Shown here: positions 1 through 8,558 of the stretch, piece by piece | Position numbering within the stretch: position 1 is the first letter of the stretch | Layout of the letters: the number at the start of each line of letters is the position of its first letter | Assembly: GCA_919902925.1 (NCBI GenBank) | Contig: CAKKRZ010000019.1 | Span: 1 to 36,941 of the forward strand | Length of the DNA: 36,941 nucleotides | Origin: Acidiferrobacterales bacterium | Lineage (GTDB): Bacteria > Pseudomonadota > Gammaproteobacteria > Acidiferrobacterales > Sulfurifustaceae | Direction: 5' to 3' | The notes under the pieces: model-generated | Told to the model about the DNA's origin: nothing | The model's database searches: none | What the model saw: only the letters and a program-made list of their open reading frames with translations | Translations under genes and position numbers: made by a program

Positions 1-518
1 CCACGAACTGTTCCAACAATTACGGCCCGTATCAATTTCCGGAGAAACTGATCCCACTGGTGATCCAGAATGCGATTCAGGGGAAGTCCCTGCCCGTGTA
101 CGGAGACGGGCGCAATGTGCGTGACTGGTTGTATGTGGGCGACCACTGCGAGGCGGTGCGTGTCGTGCTTGAACGGGGCAAGCCGGGCGAGACTTATAAT
201 ATCGGTGGCAACAGCGAGCAACAGAATATCGATGTCGTGAAGACGTTGTGTCGATTGCTGGATGAGCTGCATCCAGCCTCACCGGTGCGACCTCATGAAA
301 ATCTCATTACCTTCGTGACCGACCGACCCGGACACGACCGTCGTTATGCGATCAATGCCAGCAAGCTCAAACGTGAACTCGGCTGGTCGCCACGCATGAC
401 CTTTGATGAAGGCATGCGCGAGACTGTGAAGTGGTATCTGGGGCATCAGGAGTGGGTACAGCAGGTCACCAGCGGTGAGTACCGTAAGTGGGTGGAAAGG
501 CAGTACGGCAATGGCTAA
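1..518 (+). CDS. rmlB: dTDP-glucose 4,6-dehydratase, C-terminal part (5' end outside window)
   Basis: Converts dTDP-glucose to dTDP-4-keto-6-deoxyglucose, the second step of dTDP-L-rhamnose synthesis in the cytoplasm. The reading frame is open from base 3 and begins inside the protein with [18 protein letters not shown], a hallmark stretch of RmlB just after the catalytic YxxxK region. It continues with the sugar-binding segment [20 protein letters not shown] and ends with the usual [22 protein letters not shown] tail split over residues near the C-terminus. About 172 codons are present, roughly half of a normal 350-residue enzyme. The internal GTG at 60 is not a real start, because the conserved sequence continues upstream of it. 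rmlA, rmlC and rmlD follow downstream. The family assignment is secure; only the missing N-terminus is unknown. Confidence 0.95.
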   Translation, partial: TNCSNNYGPYQFPEKLIPLVIQNAIQGKSLPVYGDGRNVRDWLYVGDHCEAVRVVLERGKPGETYNIGGNSEQQNIDVVKTLCRLLDELHPASPVRPHENLITFVTDRPGHDRRYAINASKLKRELGWSPRMTFDEGMRETVKWYLGHQEWVQQVTSGEYRKWVERQYGNG

Positions 519-526
519 CCTCGTTC

Positions 527-654
527 GGGAAACTCTGATCAAGTGGTTTCTTGTCATTTCGACCGTAGGGAGAAATCCTGATGTGGTTTAATCGCCTCGA
601 AGTTTTTACAGGATTTCTCGCTTCGCTCGAAATGACACTTAATCAGAGCTTCCC
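527..654. repeat. MITE/REP-like imperfect palindrome
   Basis: Two long arms face each other between rmlB and the nucleotidyltransferase gene. The inner arms, 552-579 and 610-637, are 28 bases each and complementary except for 3 positions; the left begins TGTCATTTCGACC and the right ends CGAAATGACA. The outer arms, 527-543 and 638-654, pair over 17 bases with 2 mismatches (GGGAAACTCTGATCAAG against CTTAATCAGAGCTTCCC), after a short unpaired bulge in the left arm. The loop is about 30 bases. There is no coding capacity beyond chance. This looks like a dispersed non-autonomous palindromic element, and the transcript could fold into one long hairpin that might also slow transcription leaving rmlB. 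No second copy was noticed in this window. Confidence 0.75.
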
Positions 655-693
655 TGGAGAGATTTACCGTGAGGCTGTTGCAGGTGGACCCTG

Positions 694-702
694 TGCTAGT
701 AT
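694..702 (+). promoter_or_regulatory. possible extended -10 promoter for the nucleotidyltransferase gene
   Basis: TG-C-TAGTAT at 694-702 matches an extended -10 element. It lies about 40 bases upstream of the ATG at 743, beyond the palindromic repeat. No good -35 box is seen at the normal distance (TTGCAG at 678-683 is too close), so this is only a candidate. Confidence 0.3.
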
Positions 703-742
703 CGTTTTCTCAGTTGTTTATCTGTGCAGTTGTGGGGGAACA

Positions 743-1054
743 ATGAAAAGTCGCATCATTCCAGACAAGAGACTGATCGCTGATTTCTGCGGGCGCTGGA
801 AGATTACTGACCTTTCTTTCTTCGGGTCGGTGTTGCGCGAGGACTTTCGTCCGGACAGTGACGTTGATGTGTTGGTGAAGTTTGCCCAAGATGCGGAGTG
901 GAGCTTGCTGGATCATGCTGCCATGCAGGATGAACTTGCCAGTATTTTGGGGCGCCGTGTTGATCTTGTCAGCCATCGCGCCATCGAGAGGAGTAGCAAC
1001 TGGTTGCGGCGTGACGGCATCCTGGGTACCGCAGAGAAAGTCTATGTCGCGTGA
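743..1054 (+). CDS. MntA-like minimal nucleotidyltransferase (antitoxin type)
   Basis: A 103-residue protein of the MNT family of small nucleotidyltransferases. The signature is FFGSVLREDFRPDSDVDVLV at about residues 28-47: a GS dipeptide followed by the DxD metal-binding pair of the polymerase-beta fold. In HepT/MntA systems such enzymes transfer AMP to a HEPN-family HepT toxin and silence it. The ATG at 743 is chosen because the conserved domain begins right after it; upstream in-frame codons run into the palindromic repeat. The normal partner would be a HepT gene starting just after or overlapping the end of this one. Here only a 15-codon stub is present (1044-1091), so the enzyme may have lost its target. 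It could alternatively act on another HepT elsewhere. Sits between rmlB and rmlA. Confidence 0.85.
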   Translation: MKSRIIPDKRLIADFCGRWKITDLSFFGSVLREDFRPDSDVDVLVKFAQDAEWSLLDHAAMQDELASILGRRVDLVSHRAIERSSNWLRRDGILGTAEKVYVA

Positions 1055-1091
1055 TAGTGCGATCATTTATTTATTGAAGAAGAGACTATGA
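1044..1091 (+). pseudogene. 15-codon stub resembling the start of a HepT-like (DUF86) gene
   Basis: An ATG at 1044 overlaps the end of the MntA-like gene, the position where hepT normally starts. It encodes only [15 protein letters not shown] before a stop that overlaps the ATG of rmlA. The opening MSRD plus a hydrophobic stretch resembles many HepT N-termini, but 15 residues are too few for proof. It may be a deletion remnant, or a leader peptide that couples translation into rmlA. Confidence 0.35.
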
Positions 1092-1963
1092 AAGGTATTA
1101 TCCTGGCTGGCGGATCGGGGACGCGCCTCTACCCGGTTACACACGCCGTATCCAAGCAGCTCCTGCCCATCTACGACAAGCCGATGGTGTATTACCCGCT
1201 GACGACGTTGATGTTGGCAGGCATTCGCGAGTATCTGCTGATTTCTACACCCATGGATACACCGCGATTCGAGCAATTGCTTGGCGATGGTAGCCAGTGG
1301 GGGATTTCGATCCGTTATGCCGAGCAGGCCAAGCCGGAAGGGATCGCGCAGGCGTTTGTGATTGGTGCTGATTTTATCGGCCGTGATGGGTGCTCGCTGA
1401 TATTGGGTGATAATATTTTTTACGGTCACGATCTGGCCTCGGACCTGAAAGAGGCTGGCGGCCGTCAAAAAGGCGCCACTGTTTTTGCCTATCCAGTTAA
1501 AGACCCGGAACGCTATGGTGTCGTCGAATTCGACAAAAGCGGCAAGGCGCTGTCCATCGAGGAAAAACCGGCCAAGCCGAAATCGCGTTACGCCGTGACC
1601 GGACTCTATTTTTACGACAACCAGGTTGTCGATATAGCCCGAAACCTTAAAGCTTCTGCGCGCGGCGAGTTGGAAATCACCGACGTGAATCGAATCTACT
1701 TGGCCAAAGGTCAGCTGGATGTTGTTCACATGGGCCGCGGCATGGCCTGGCTGGATACCGGCACACACGAAACCCTGCTGGAAGCCGCGGCGTTCATTGA
1801 GACGATCGAGCGACGCCAGGGCCTGAAGATTGCCTGCCCGGAAGAGATTGCCTACCGGATGGGCTATATCAATGCCGCGCAACTCGAGGCACTGGCCACC
1901 CCGTATCGCAACAACGGTTACGGGCAATACCTGCTGAATCTCCTCAAGGAACAGATTTTCTGA
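1088..1963 (+). CDS. rmlA: glucose-1-phosphate thymidylyltransferase
   Basis: First enzyme of dTDP-L-rhamnose synthesis: glucose-1-phosphate + dTTP to dTDP-glucose + pyrophosphate. The 291-residue length is normal for the family. The N-terminus carries the nucleotide-binding [11 protein letters not shown] and the [17 protein letters not shown] segment, followed by [12 protein letters not shown] (about residues 106-117) with the metal-binding Asp, and [18 protein letters not shown] in the sugar-binding half. The ATG at 1088 overlaps the stop of the hepT-like stub, and a purine-rich GAAGAAGAGA lies just upstream as ribosome binding site. Its stop shares one base with the start of rmlC, so the two are translated together. 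The gene is complete and unremarkable apart from the toxin-antitoxin remnant between it and rmlB. Confidence 0.97.
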   Translation: MKGIILAGGSGTRLYPVTHAVSKQLLPIYDKPMVYYPLTTLMLAGIREYLLISTPMDTPRFEQLLGDGSQWGISIRYAEQAKPEGIAQAFVIGADFIGRDGCSLILGDNIFYGHDLASDLKEAGGRQKGATVFAYPVKDPERYGVVEFDKSGKALSIEEKPAKPKSRYAVTGLYFYDNQVVDIARNLKASARGELEITDVNRIYLAKGQLDVVHMGRGMAWLDTGTHETLLEAAAFIETIERRQGLKIACPEEIAYRMGYINAAQLEALATPYRNNGYGQYLLNLLKEQIF

Positions 1964-2505
1964 TGCAGGTTACCGAAACAGCCATCCCCGGCGTCTTGCT
2001 GCTCACCCCGCGCGTCTTTGAGGACGAGCGCGGTTTTTTCCTGGAAAGCTATAACCGCCGCCGCTTTGAAGAGATCGGCCTGGACATGACGTTTGTGCAG
2101 GACAACCATTCCAAGTCTGTCAGAAATGTGCTGAGGGGATTGCACTATCAGACTCGTCAGATCCAGGGGAAACTGGTGCGCGTCATTGCCGGTGAAATCT
2201 TTGATGTGGCGGTCGATCTGCGACGCGATTCACCGACCTTGGGCAAGTGGGTAGGGGCCACGCTATCGTCCGCGAACCGGCAAATCCTCTGGGTGCCACC
2301 CGGTTTTGCCCACGGATTCTTGACTCTCACCGACTCCGCCGAAGTGTTTTACAAGACTACCGACTATTACGCCCCGGCCCATGAGCGTTGCGTGCGCTGG
2401 GACGATCCGCAGCTCGCCATCCGCTGGCCGTTGCGGGGCGAGCCCCTGCTGTCGCCCAAGGATATTGAGGGCGCAGCCTTATCAGAGGCTGAACTCTTTT
2501 CGTGA
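1963..2505 (+). CDS. rmlC: dTDP-4-dehydrorhamnose 3,5-epimerase
   Basis: Third enzyme of dTDP-L-rhamnose synthesis; it epimerises C3 and C5 of dTDP-4-keto-6-deoxyglucose. The 180-residue cupin protein has the usual landmarks in order: ERGFFLESYN near the N-terminus, QDNHSKS, RGLHYQ (with the catalytic His, about residues 59-64), GEIFDVAVDLRRDSPT, PPGFAHGFLTL and the C-terminal YKTTDYYAPAHERCVRWDDP. The start ATG overlaps the rmlA stop by one base (TGATG), a translationally coupled arrangement. The usual neighbour rmlD is displaced by about 560 bases because a two-gene DUF4258/YgiT module lies in between. Confidence 0.97.
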   Translation: MQVTETAIPGVLLLTPRVFEDERGFFLESYNRRRFEEIGLDMTFVQDNHSKSVRNVLRGLHYQTRQIQGKLVRVIAGEIFDVAVDLRRDSPTLGKWVGATLSSANRQILWVPPGFAHGFLTLTDSAEVFYKTTDYYAPAHERCVRWDDPQLAIRWPLRGEPLLSPKDIEGAALSEAELFS

Positions 2506-2520
2506 GAAACGCGGCTGCGC

Positions 2521-2802
2521 ATGAAATGTGACAAAATACGATTTACCCAGCATGCGCTGAGACGGATGTTTGAACGCAGTATCCGACCCGAAGATGTGCG
2601 GCGCGTGATCGAGGCCGGAGAGGTCATAGAGGATTACCCGGACGAGAGGCCATATCCCAGCGCGCTACTTCTCGGAAATGCCGGCAACAGAGCGCTTCAT
2701 GCGGTGATTGCTTATGATTCGACCGTGGGGGAGTGCTATGTTGTCACGGTATATGTGCCGGATACGTCCATGTGGAGCAATGACTACAGAAGGCGGAGGT
2801 GA
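2521..2802 (+). CDS. DUF4258 family protein, putative toxin of a two-gene module
   Basis: A 93-residue basic protein of the DUF4258 family. It begins with the family's FTQHALRRMFERSI helix (about residues 8-21; similar to the RxxxR pattern of RelE-like proteins), then RRVIEAGEVIEDYPDERPYPSA and ends in a strand-rich part (YVVTVYVPD) with a basic tail. DUF4258 proteins are often found beside YgiT-type zinc-finger proteins and are suspected to be toxins; direct functional proof for most is lacking. The downstream zinc-finger gene starts two bases after this gene's stop, or overlaps it if its upstream GTG is used. The module sits 15 bases after rmlC, inside the rhamnose cluster, so it is probably cotranscribed with it. 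Confidence 0.8.
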   Translation: MKCDKIRFTQHALRRMFERSIRPEDVRRVIEAGEVIEDYPDERPYPSALLLGNAGNRALHAVIAYDSTVGECYVVTVYVPDTSMWSNDYRRRR

Positions 2803-2804
2803 GC

Positions 2805-3029
2805 ATGAAATGCGTGATTTGTAGGCATGGGGAAACAGCACCCGGGCTTGTCACGGTGACCCTGCAGCGTGAGGGCACCGTGGTGATCATGCGTGATGTT
2901 CCTGCCAATGTTTGTCGCAATTGCGGCGAGTACTATCTTGACGAATCCGTAGCAGCGAAGGTTTATTCAGAAGCTGACGCGGCGGCGGCTCGACGTGCTG
3001 AGGTGGAAATCCTCCGCTACGCCGCGTAG
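2805..3029 (+). CDS. YgiT-type zinc-finger protein, MqsA-like putative antitoxin
   Basis: A 74-residue protein with two CxxC pairs: CVIC at residues 3-6 and CRNC around residues 37-40. These would bind one zinc as in the N-terminal half of the antitoxin MqsA. The middle strand motif REGTVVIMRDVPANVCRNCG is typical of YgiT-type proteins. Unlike full MqsA it lacks the C-terminal helix-turn-helix DNA-binding domain. ATG 2805 is preferred over the in-frame GTG at 2799, since a strong GGAGGTG lies at the right distance from the ATG. It presumably partners the DUF4258 protein just upstream; the antitoxin role is inferred from family and gene order. Confidence 0.8.
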   Translation: MKCVICRHGETAPGLVTVTLQREGTVVIMRDVPANVCRNCGEYYLDESVAAKVYSEADAAAARRAEVEILRYAA

Positions 3030-3069
3030 CAACAGAATTCATGTTGGTTGTTCCCCGCAAGCTTCTTTC

Positions 3070-3945
3070 GTGACCACCATCCTGCTGACGGGAGCCAACG
3101 GTCAGGTTGGCTGGGAGCTGCAGCGAGTGCTGGCGCCACTGGGACGGGTAGTGGCTGTCGATCAGCAGCAGATGAATCTGGCCGAGCCCGACAGTATCCG
3201 CCGGCTGGTGCGCGAGGTTTCCCCGAATCTTATTGTGAATACCGCTGCCTACACGGCCGTCGACAAGGCCGAGTCCGAGCCCGATCTGGCCATGGCGGTG
3301 AATGGCACGGCGCCCGGCGTGATGGCGGAAGAAGCCCGGAAACTGAAGGCCGGGCTGGTCCACTATTCAACGGACTACGTCTTCGATGGCAGCAAGTCGG
3401 ATGCCTACCGTGAAGATGACGCCACCAATCCGCTCAGCGTCTACGGCCGCACCAAGCTGGCCGGTGAAGAGGCAATCCGCGCCAGCGGTGTACCGCACCT
3501 TATCCTGCGCACGTCCTGGATCTACGGCGCACGCGGCCATAACTTTCTGCTGACCATGCGTCGTCTGGGTGCAGAGCGGCCGGAGTTGCGGGTGGTGGAT
3601 GACCAGATCGGGGCGCCGACCTGGTGCCGGGCGCTGGCGGAAGTCACGGGTCAGATGCTGGCGATTTGCGGTCCATCCGGCCTGGCCCATCGATCTGGTC
3701 TGTATCACGTCACCAATGCCGGCGAGACATCCTGGTGCGGGTTTGCGCGGCGGATTCTCGAGCAGAGCGGCCTAGGCACTCCCGTGACGGGGATCCGGAC
3801 CAGCGAATACCAAGCCCCGGCCCGACGTCCCGCCAATTCCCGTCTGGCGAACGACCGGCTGCGACAGGTATTCGGCCTCTCGCTGCCGGACTGGCAGGAA
3901 AGCCTCGCCCTTTGCCTCGACGAACTGTCGGCGCGCTCGTCCTGA
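3070..3945 (+). CDS. rmlD: dTDP-4-dehydrorhamnose reductase
   Basis: Last step of dTDP-L-rhamnose synthesis: NAD(P)H-dependent reduction of dTDP-4-keto-rhamnose. The 291-residue SDR protein opens with the Rossmann motif ILLTGANGQVGWEL, then NTAAYTAVDKAESEP, STDYVFDG (catalytic Thr/Ser region), and YGRTKLAGE with the YxxxK catalytic pair. It ends with the sugar-binding C-terminal domain RLANDRLRQVFGLSLPDWQ. The start is taken as GTG 3070, which gives the expected short VTTILLTG beginning; the frame is open further upstream but that part resembles nothing and overlaps the end of the YgiT gene region. No strong ribosome binding site is visible, so coupling to the upstream module is possible. Confidence 0.95.
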   Translation: MTTILLTGANGQVGWELQRVLAPLGRVVAVDQQQMNLAEPDSIRRLVREVSPNLIVNTAAYTAVDKAESEPDLAMAVNGTAPGVMAEEARKLKAGLVHYSTDYVFDGSKSDAYREDDATNPLSVYGRTKLAGEEAIRASGVPHLILRTSWIYGARGHNFLLTMRRLGAERPELRVVDDQIGAPTWCRALAEVTGQMLAICGPSGLAHRSGLYHVTNAGETSWCGFARRILEQSGLGTPVTGIRTSEYQAPARRPANSRLANDRLRQVFGLSLPDWQESLALCLDELSARSS

Positions 3946-3950
3946 CACGC

Positions 3951-3956
3951 TATAAT
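3951..3956 (+). promoter_or_regulatory. -10 box, possible ugd-galU promoter
   Basis: A perfect TATAAT lies 5 bases after the rmlD stop and 38 bases before the ugd start. No convincing -35 hexamer is found 16-18 bases upstream, so strength is uncertain. Confidence 0.4.
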
Positions 3957-3993
3957 CCGCGCCGACACGCAGAATATCCAGGGACTGTATTTC

Positions 3994-5325
3994 GTGAAGA
4001 TCACTATTATTGGTACTGGTTATGTAGGGCTGGTAACCGGCGCGTGTTTCGCCGAAATGGGTAACCGCGTAACCTGTGTCGATGTCGACAACAAAAAAAT
4101 CGATGGTCTGCGCCAGGGCGTGTTGCCCATTTACGAGCCAGGTCTGGAAGACATCGTCCTTGAAAACAGCCGGGCAGGGCGCCTGAAGTTCGTTACCTCC
4201 CTGTCCGATCCGGAAGCGCGCAGCGAAGTCTATGTCATTGCCGTTGGCACCCCCCCGGGCGAAGACGGTTCCGCCGACCTGAGATATGTGCTGGCGGTCG
4301 CGCGCGACATCGGCCAGCACATCAATGAATACACGGTGGTGGTCGACAAGTCGACCGTCCCGGTCGGCACCGCCGACAAGGTCCGCGCCGCTATCCGTCA
4401 CGAACTCAAGGCCCGCAAGCTCGATGTGCCGTTCGATGTCGTCAGCAATCCCGAATTCCTGAAAGAAGGTGCCGCCGTCGGCGACTTCATGAAACCCGAT
4501 CGCATCGTGATTGGCACCGACAGCGATCGCGCGCGCCATGTCATGCACGATCTCTATTCCCCCTTCATGCGCAACCACGAACGCATTTTCACCATGGGCG
4601 TCAAGGAAGCGGAGATGACCAAGTACGCCGCCAATGCCATGTTGGCCACCAAAATTTCGTTCATGAACGAGATCGCCAATCTCTGCGACCGCATGGGCGT
4701 GGACGTGGAGAGCGTGCGCACCGGCATCGGATCGGATTCCCGCATCGGTTATTCCTTTATCTATCCGGGCGCCGGTTACGGCGGTTCCTGCTTTCCGAAG
4801 GACGTGAAGGCCATCATCCACATGGCCAAGCAGGCCGATTTCGATGCCAAGGTCCTGCAGGCCGTCGAGGATCGGAACAACCTGCAAAAGCATCTGCTCT
4901 TCCAGAATCTCGCGGGCCGCTTTGGCCAGGACCTGAGCGGACGCCGCTTCGCCATCTGGGGGCTGGCCTTCAAACCAGGCACCGACGATATGCGCGAAGC
5001 CCCGGCCGTGGTCCTGCTGCACGAGCTGATTGCCGCCGGCGCCACGGCCGTGGCCCATGACCCGGTGGCCATGGAAGCCGCCCGACATGAATTGCCGGCA
5101 GCCTGGTTTTCCACCGGCCAGCTCAAGCTGGTCGACAACCAGTACGATGCGCTCGACGGCGCGGATGCGCTGGTGATCGTGACGGAATGGAAGCCATTCC
5201 GGCACCCGGATTTCACTGAAATAAAGAAACGACTCAAACAACCGGCCATCTTTGACGGCCGTAACCTGTACGATCCCAAACACATGCGCGAGTTGGGCTT
5301 CGTTTACAAGGGAATCGGCCGATGA
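3994..5325 (+). CDS. ugd: UDP-glucose 6-dehydrogenase
   Basis: Oxidises UDP-glucose to UDP-glucuronate with two NAD+, feeding acidic exopolysaccharide or lipopolysaccharide synthesis. The 443-residue length is normal. The N-terminal Rossmann fold has [18 protein letters not shown], followed by [13 protein letters not shown], the STVPVGT segment and [14 protein letters not shown]. The central domain has [18 protein letters not shown] and the active-site [12 protein letters not shown], with catalytic Cys at about residue 266. The C-terminal domain includes [15 protein letters not shown]. The start is GTG 3994, giving the canonical [12 protein letters not shown] opening. Its stop overlaps the galU start (ATGA), so the enzyme that makes UDP-glucose and the one that uses it are translationally coupled. 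Confidence 0.97.
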   Translation: MKITIIGTGYVGLVTGACFAEMGNRVTCVDVDNKKIDGLRQGVLPIYEPGLEDIVLENSRAGRLKFVTSLSDPEARSEVYVIAVGTPPGEDGSADLRYVLAVARDIGQHINEYTVVVDKSTVPVGTADKVRAAIRHELKARKLDVPFDVVSNPEFLKEGAAVGDFMKPDRIVIGTDSDRARHVMHDLYSPFMRNHERIFTMGVKEAEMTKYAANAMLATKISFMNEIANLCDRMGVDVESVRTGIGSDSRIGYSFIYPGAGYGGSCFPKDVKAIIHMAKQADFDAKVLQAVEDRNNLQKHLLFQNLAGRFGQDLSGRRFAIWGLAFKPGTDDMREAPAVVLLHELIAAGATAVAHDPVAMEAARHELPAAWFSTGQLKLVDNQYDALDGADALVIVTEWKPFRHPDFTEIKKRLKQPAIFDGRNLYDPKHMRELGFVYKGIGR

Positions 5326-6203
5326 GCAATGTTACCGGCATCACCAAGGCGGTTTTTCCCGTGGCCGGCATGGGCACCCGCTTCCTGCCGGCCACCAAGG
5401 CCAGCCCCAAGGAAATGCTGCCGGTGGTCGACAAGCCGATCATCCAGTATGCCGCCGAAGAGGCGATTGCCGCCGGCATCGACGAACTGATTTTCGTCAC
5501 CGGACGTCACAAGCGCTCCATCGAGGATCACTTCGACAAGGCCTACGAACTTGAAGCCGAGCTGACCGCCAAGAACAAGGACAAGCTGCTCGCCACGGTC
5601 CAGAACATCCTGCCCTCGCACGTTTCCTGTGTATATACACGTCAATCCGAAGCGCTGGGTCTCGGTCATGCCGTGCTGTGCGCCAAGCAGGTGGTGGGCA
5701 ATGACCCGTTCGCCGTGCTTCTGGCCGATGACCTCATCGATGCCGATCCCGGTGTGATGCAGCAGATGGTGGCCCTGTACGAGAAACATCGTTGCTCGAT
5801 CATCGGTGTGCAGAACGTGCCGCGCGATGAGACCTCCAGCTATGGCATTGTCCGCGGCCGGATGATCGAACCGGGCGTTCATCGCCTTGACGGTATGGTT
5901 GAAAAACCGTCACCGGACCAGGCTCCTTCCACATTGGCCGTGGTTGGACGCTATATTCTGACGCCCGGGATTTTCGCCAAACTCGAAATGGTCCAGGCCG
6001 GTAAAGGCGGCGAGATCCAGCTTACGGACGGGATCGCCGCACTCCTCAAGGATGAGCCCGTCCTCGCCTACGAGTTTCACGGCAAACGTTATGACTGCGG
6101 CAGCAAGCTTGGCTACCTGCAGGCCACGGTTGAATACGCGCTCAAGCATCCCGAACTGAACCAGCGTTTTGGCGATTACCTCCGCTCCATTTGTTCCCGC
6201 TGA
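5322..6203 (+). CDS. galU: UTP-glucose-1-phosphate uridylyltransferase
   Basis: Makes UDP-glucose from UTP and glucose-1-phosphate, the precursor for Ugd and for glucosyl transfer. The 293-residue protein has the GalU landmarks: [21 protein letters not shown] nucleotide-binding start, [32 protein letters not shown] with the metal-binding Asp, [20 protein letters not shown], and [21 protein letters not shown] near the C-terminus. ATG 5322 overlaps the ugd stop by four bases. A hairpin begins at the stop codon (6202-6220), suggesting that the sugar-nucleotide transcript ends here. Confidence 0.97.
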   Translation: MSNVTGITKAVFPVAGMGTRFLPATKASPKEMLPVVDKPIIQYAAEEAIAAGIDELIFVTGRHKRSIEDHFDKAYELEAELTAKNKDKLLATVQNILPSHVSCVYTRQSEALGLGHAVLCAKQVVGNDPFAVLLADDLIDADPGVMQQMVALYEKHRCSIIGVQNVPRDETSSYGIVRGRMIEPGVHRLDGMVEKPSPDQAPSTLAVVGRYILTPGIFAKLEMVQAGKGGEIQLTDGIAALLKDEPVLAYEFHGKRYDCGSKLGYLQATVEYALKHPELNQRFGDYLRSICSR

Positions 6204-6220
6204 ACGTCCTTCGGGCGTTC
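6202..6220 (+). terminator. hairpin at the end of galU, possible terminator
   Basis: GAACGTCC and GGGCGTTC form an 8-pair stem (one G-T pair) around a tiny TTC loop, directly overlapping the galU stop. It is followed by CTGTTTCCCC, only moderately T-rich. It could be a weak intrinsic terminator or a processing hairpin. Confidence 0.4.
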
Positions 6221-6269
6221 CTGTTTCCCCTCGATTCCGGTTGGCTGGTCGCGGTAGCCACGCCTTGGC

Positions 6270-6275
6270 TATAAT
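6270..6275 (+). promoter_or_regulatory. -10 box, possible promoter of the dsrE-hpt-mtnP operon
   Basis: TATAAT at 6270-6275 lies 38 bases upstream of the GTG at 6314, the same distance and context (CTATAATsssGC) as the box before ugd. No clear -35 at the standard spacing. Confidence 0.4.
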
Positions 6276-6313
6276 GGCGCGGCCTCAAGCGACGGGGCGT
6301 GAGAGGAGTGCAC

Positions 6314-6682
6314 GTGGCCAAGAAACTGATGATCATCATGGTCAATACCGATCCGAAGAATCCGGCGGAGCTTGGCGCGCCGTTTTTCCAGGCGACCGTG
6401 GCAGCGGCCATGGACTACCCGGTCGAGGTCATCCTGACCGCCCAGGCCGGCGAGCTGGCCATCAAGGGCATGGCCGAAAAGATCCAGGTACAGCCCGGCA
6501 GCCGCAAGACCGTTTACGACTTCATCAAGGACGCCCACGACGCCGGTGTGAAATTCAAGGTCTGCACGCCCACGCTTGAGATGTGGGGCAACGACCTGAT
6601 TCCGGAGATCGGCGAGACCGTCGGCGGCGCCTACATGATCAGCCAGGCAATGGACGACGACGTCGTCACCTTCACGTACTGA
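6314..6682 (+). CDS. DsrE/F-like family protein
   Basis: A 122-residue protein of the DsrE/DsrF-like fold. It starts with the strand LMIIMVNTDPKN, then AELGAPFFQATVAAAMDYPVEV, and has the family's conserved single cysteine at about residue 84 in VKFKVCTPTLEMWG, followed by YMISQAMDDDVVTFTY. In sulfur-trafficking members (DsrE, TusD) this Cys carries persulfide; many relatives have no assigned role. There is no signal peptide, so it is cytoplasmic. GTG 6314 is chosen because GAGAGGAG lies 5 bases upstream; an in-frame GTG at 6299 is the alternative. The hypoxanthine phosphoribosyltransferase gene follows after 4 bases. No dsrAB or other sulfur genes are in the window, so the exact role is open. 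Confidence 0.85.
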   Translation: MAKKLMIIMVNTDPKNPAELGAPFFQATVAAAMDYPVEVILTAQAGELAIKGMAEKIQVQPGSRKTVYDFIKDAHDAGVKFKVCTPTLEMWGNDLIPEIGETVGGAYMISQAMDDDVVTFTY

Positions 6683-6686
6683 ATCC

Positions 6687-7996
<1,310 letters not shown>

Positions 7997-8024
7997 CCTG
8001 GCAATCACCTCCGTACGGTAGTGC

Positions 8025-8055
8025 TTGGGCATGACGGACGATTGGCTGCTATTAT
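8025..8055 (+). promoter_or_regulatory. weak candidate promoter for hicBA
   Basis: TTGGGC (8025-8030) and TATTAT (8050-8055) are separated by 19 bases, slightly long. The -10 lies 34 bases before the hicB ATG. Composition in this short gap is more AT-rich than the flanking genes. Confidence 0.25.
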
Positions 8056-8089
8056 TGGCGTTCTTGGGTTAACACACGGCACTTAAATC

Positions 8090-8299
8090 ATGCACACCTA
8101 TACCGCTGTCGTCGAACGCTGCAAGGAAACGGGTCTGTATGTCGGCTACGTCCCGGGCTTCCCCGGTGCCCACAGCCAGGGACAAACACTGGACGAGTTG
8201 AATACCAATCTTCGTGAAGTAATCGCCATGTTGTCTGAGGAAGGTGAGCCCAGGCTCGAGGCTGAATTTATCGGGGTTCAGACTGTTAAGGTAGCCTGA
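8090..8299 (+). CDS. hicB: HicB-family antitoxin
   Basis: A 69-residue HicB-like protein with the partially degraded RNase-H-like fold of the family: TYTAVVERCKETGLYVGYVPGFPGAHSQG, then a helix TLDELNTNLREVIAMLSEEG and a final strand. Short HicB antitoxins bind and block HicA toxin; this one has no evident C-terminal DNA-binding domain, so autoregulation would need another route. The stop shares a base with the hicA start (TGATG). The order is antitoxin first, opposite to the classical hicAB of E. coli but common in other bacteria. Confidence 0.88.
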   Translation: MHTYTAVVERCKETGLYVGYVPGFPGAHSQGQTLDELNTNLREVIAMLSEEGEPRLEAEFIGVQTVKVA

Positions 8300-8523
8300 T
8301 GGGCAATGTGCCAGTCCTCAAACCACGCGAAGTCATCGCGTTGCTTGAGGGACTTGGTTTCAGGGAAGTACGCCAGCGTGGTTCACACAAACAGTTTCGT
8401 CATGCCGATGGACGGGCGACCACCGTGCCCGTTCATGCCGGTCGGGATATCTCGCCCAACCTGCTTCGTCAGATCGCCAAGGATATTGGTGTAGCGGTGG
8501 ATGAATTCCTGACCGGACGGTGA
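8299..8523 (+). CDS. hicA: HicA-family mRNA interferase toxin
   Basis: A 74-residue double-stranded-RNA-binding-like toxin. It shows the HicA pattern: a helix PREVIALLEGLGFREVRQRG, the catalytic-His segment GSHKQFRH (His at about residue 31), a strand with VPVHAGRDIS, and a final helix LLRQIAKDIGVAVDEFL. HicA cleaves mRNA and is neutralised by HicB. All conserved elements, including the key histidine, are present, so it is probably active. The pair forms a complete module between the methylthioinosine phosphorylase and csiV, interrupting an otherwise conserved gene order. Confidence 0.9.
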   Translation: MGNVPVLKPREVIALLEGLGFREVRQRGSHKQFRHADGRATTVPVHAGRDISPNLLRQIAKDIGVAVDEFLTGR

Positions 8524-8558
8524 TGCGAAGAGACGCAGGCGGATTCGTCGGTCAAATC

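Noticed and set aside
3772-5283. 503-codon open frame on the minus strand
   Set aside because: It lies wholly antisense to the clear ugd gene; the translation has no recognisable domain and reflects GC-rich codon bias.
6169-6579. Frame spanning the galU-dsrE gap on the plus strand
   Set aside because: Out of frame with both real genes and full of arginine-rich low-complexity sequence.
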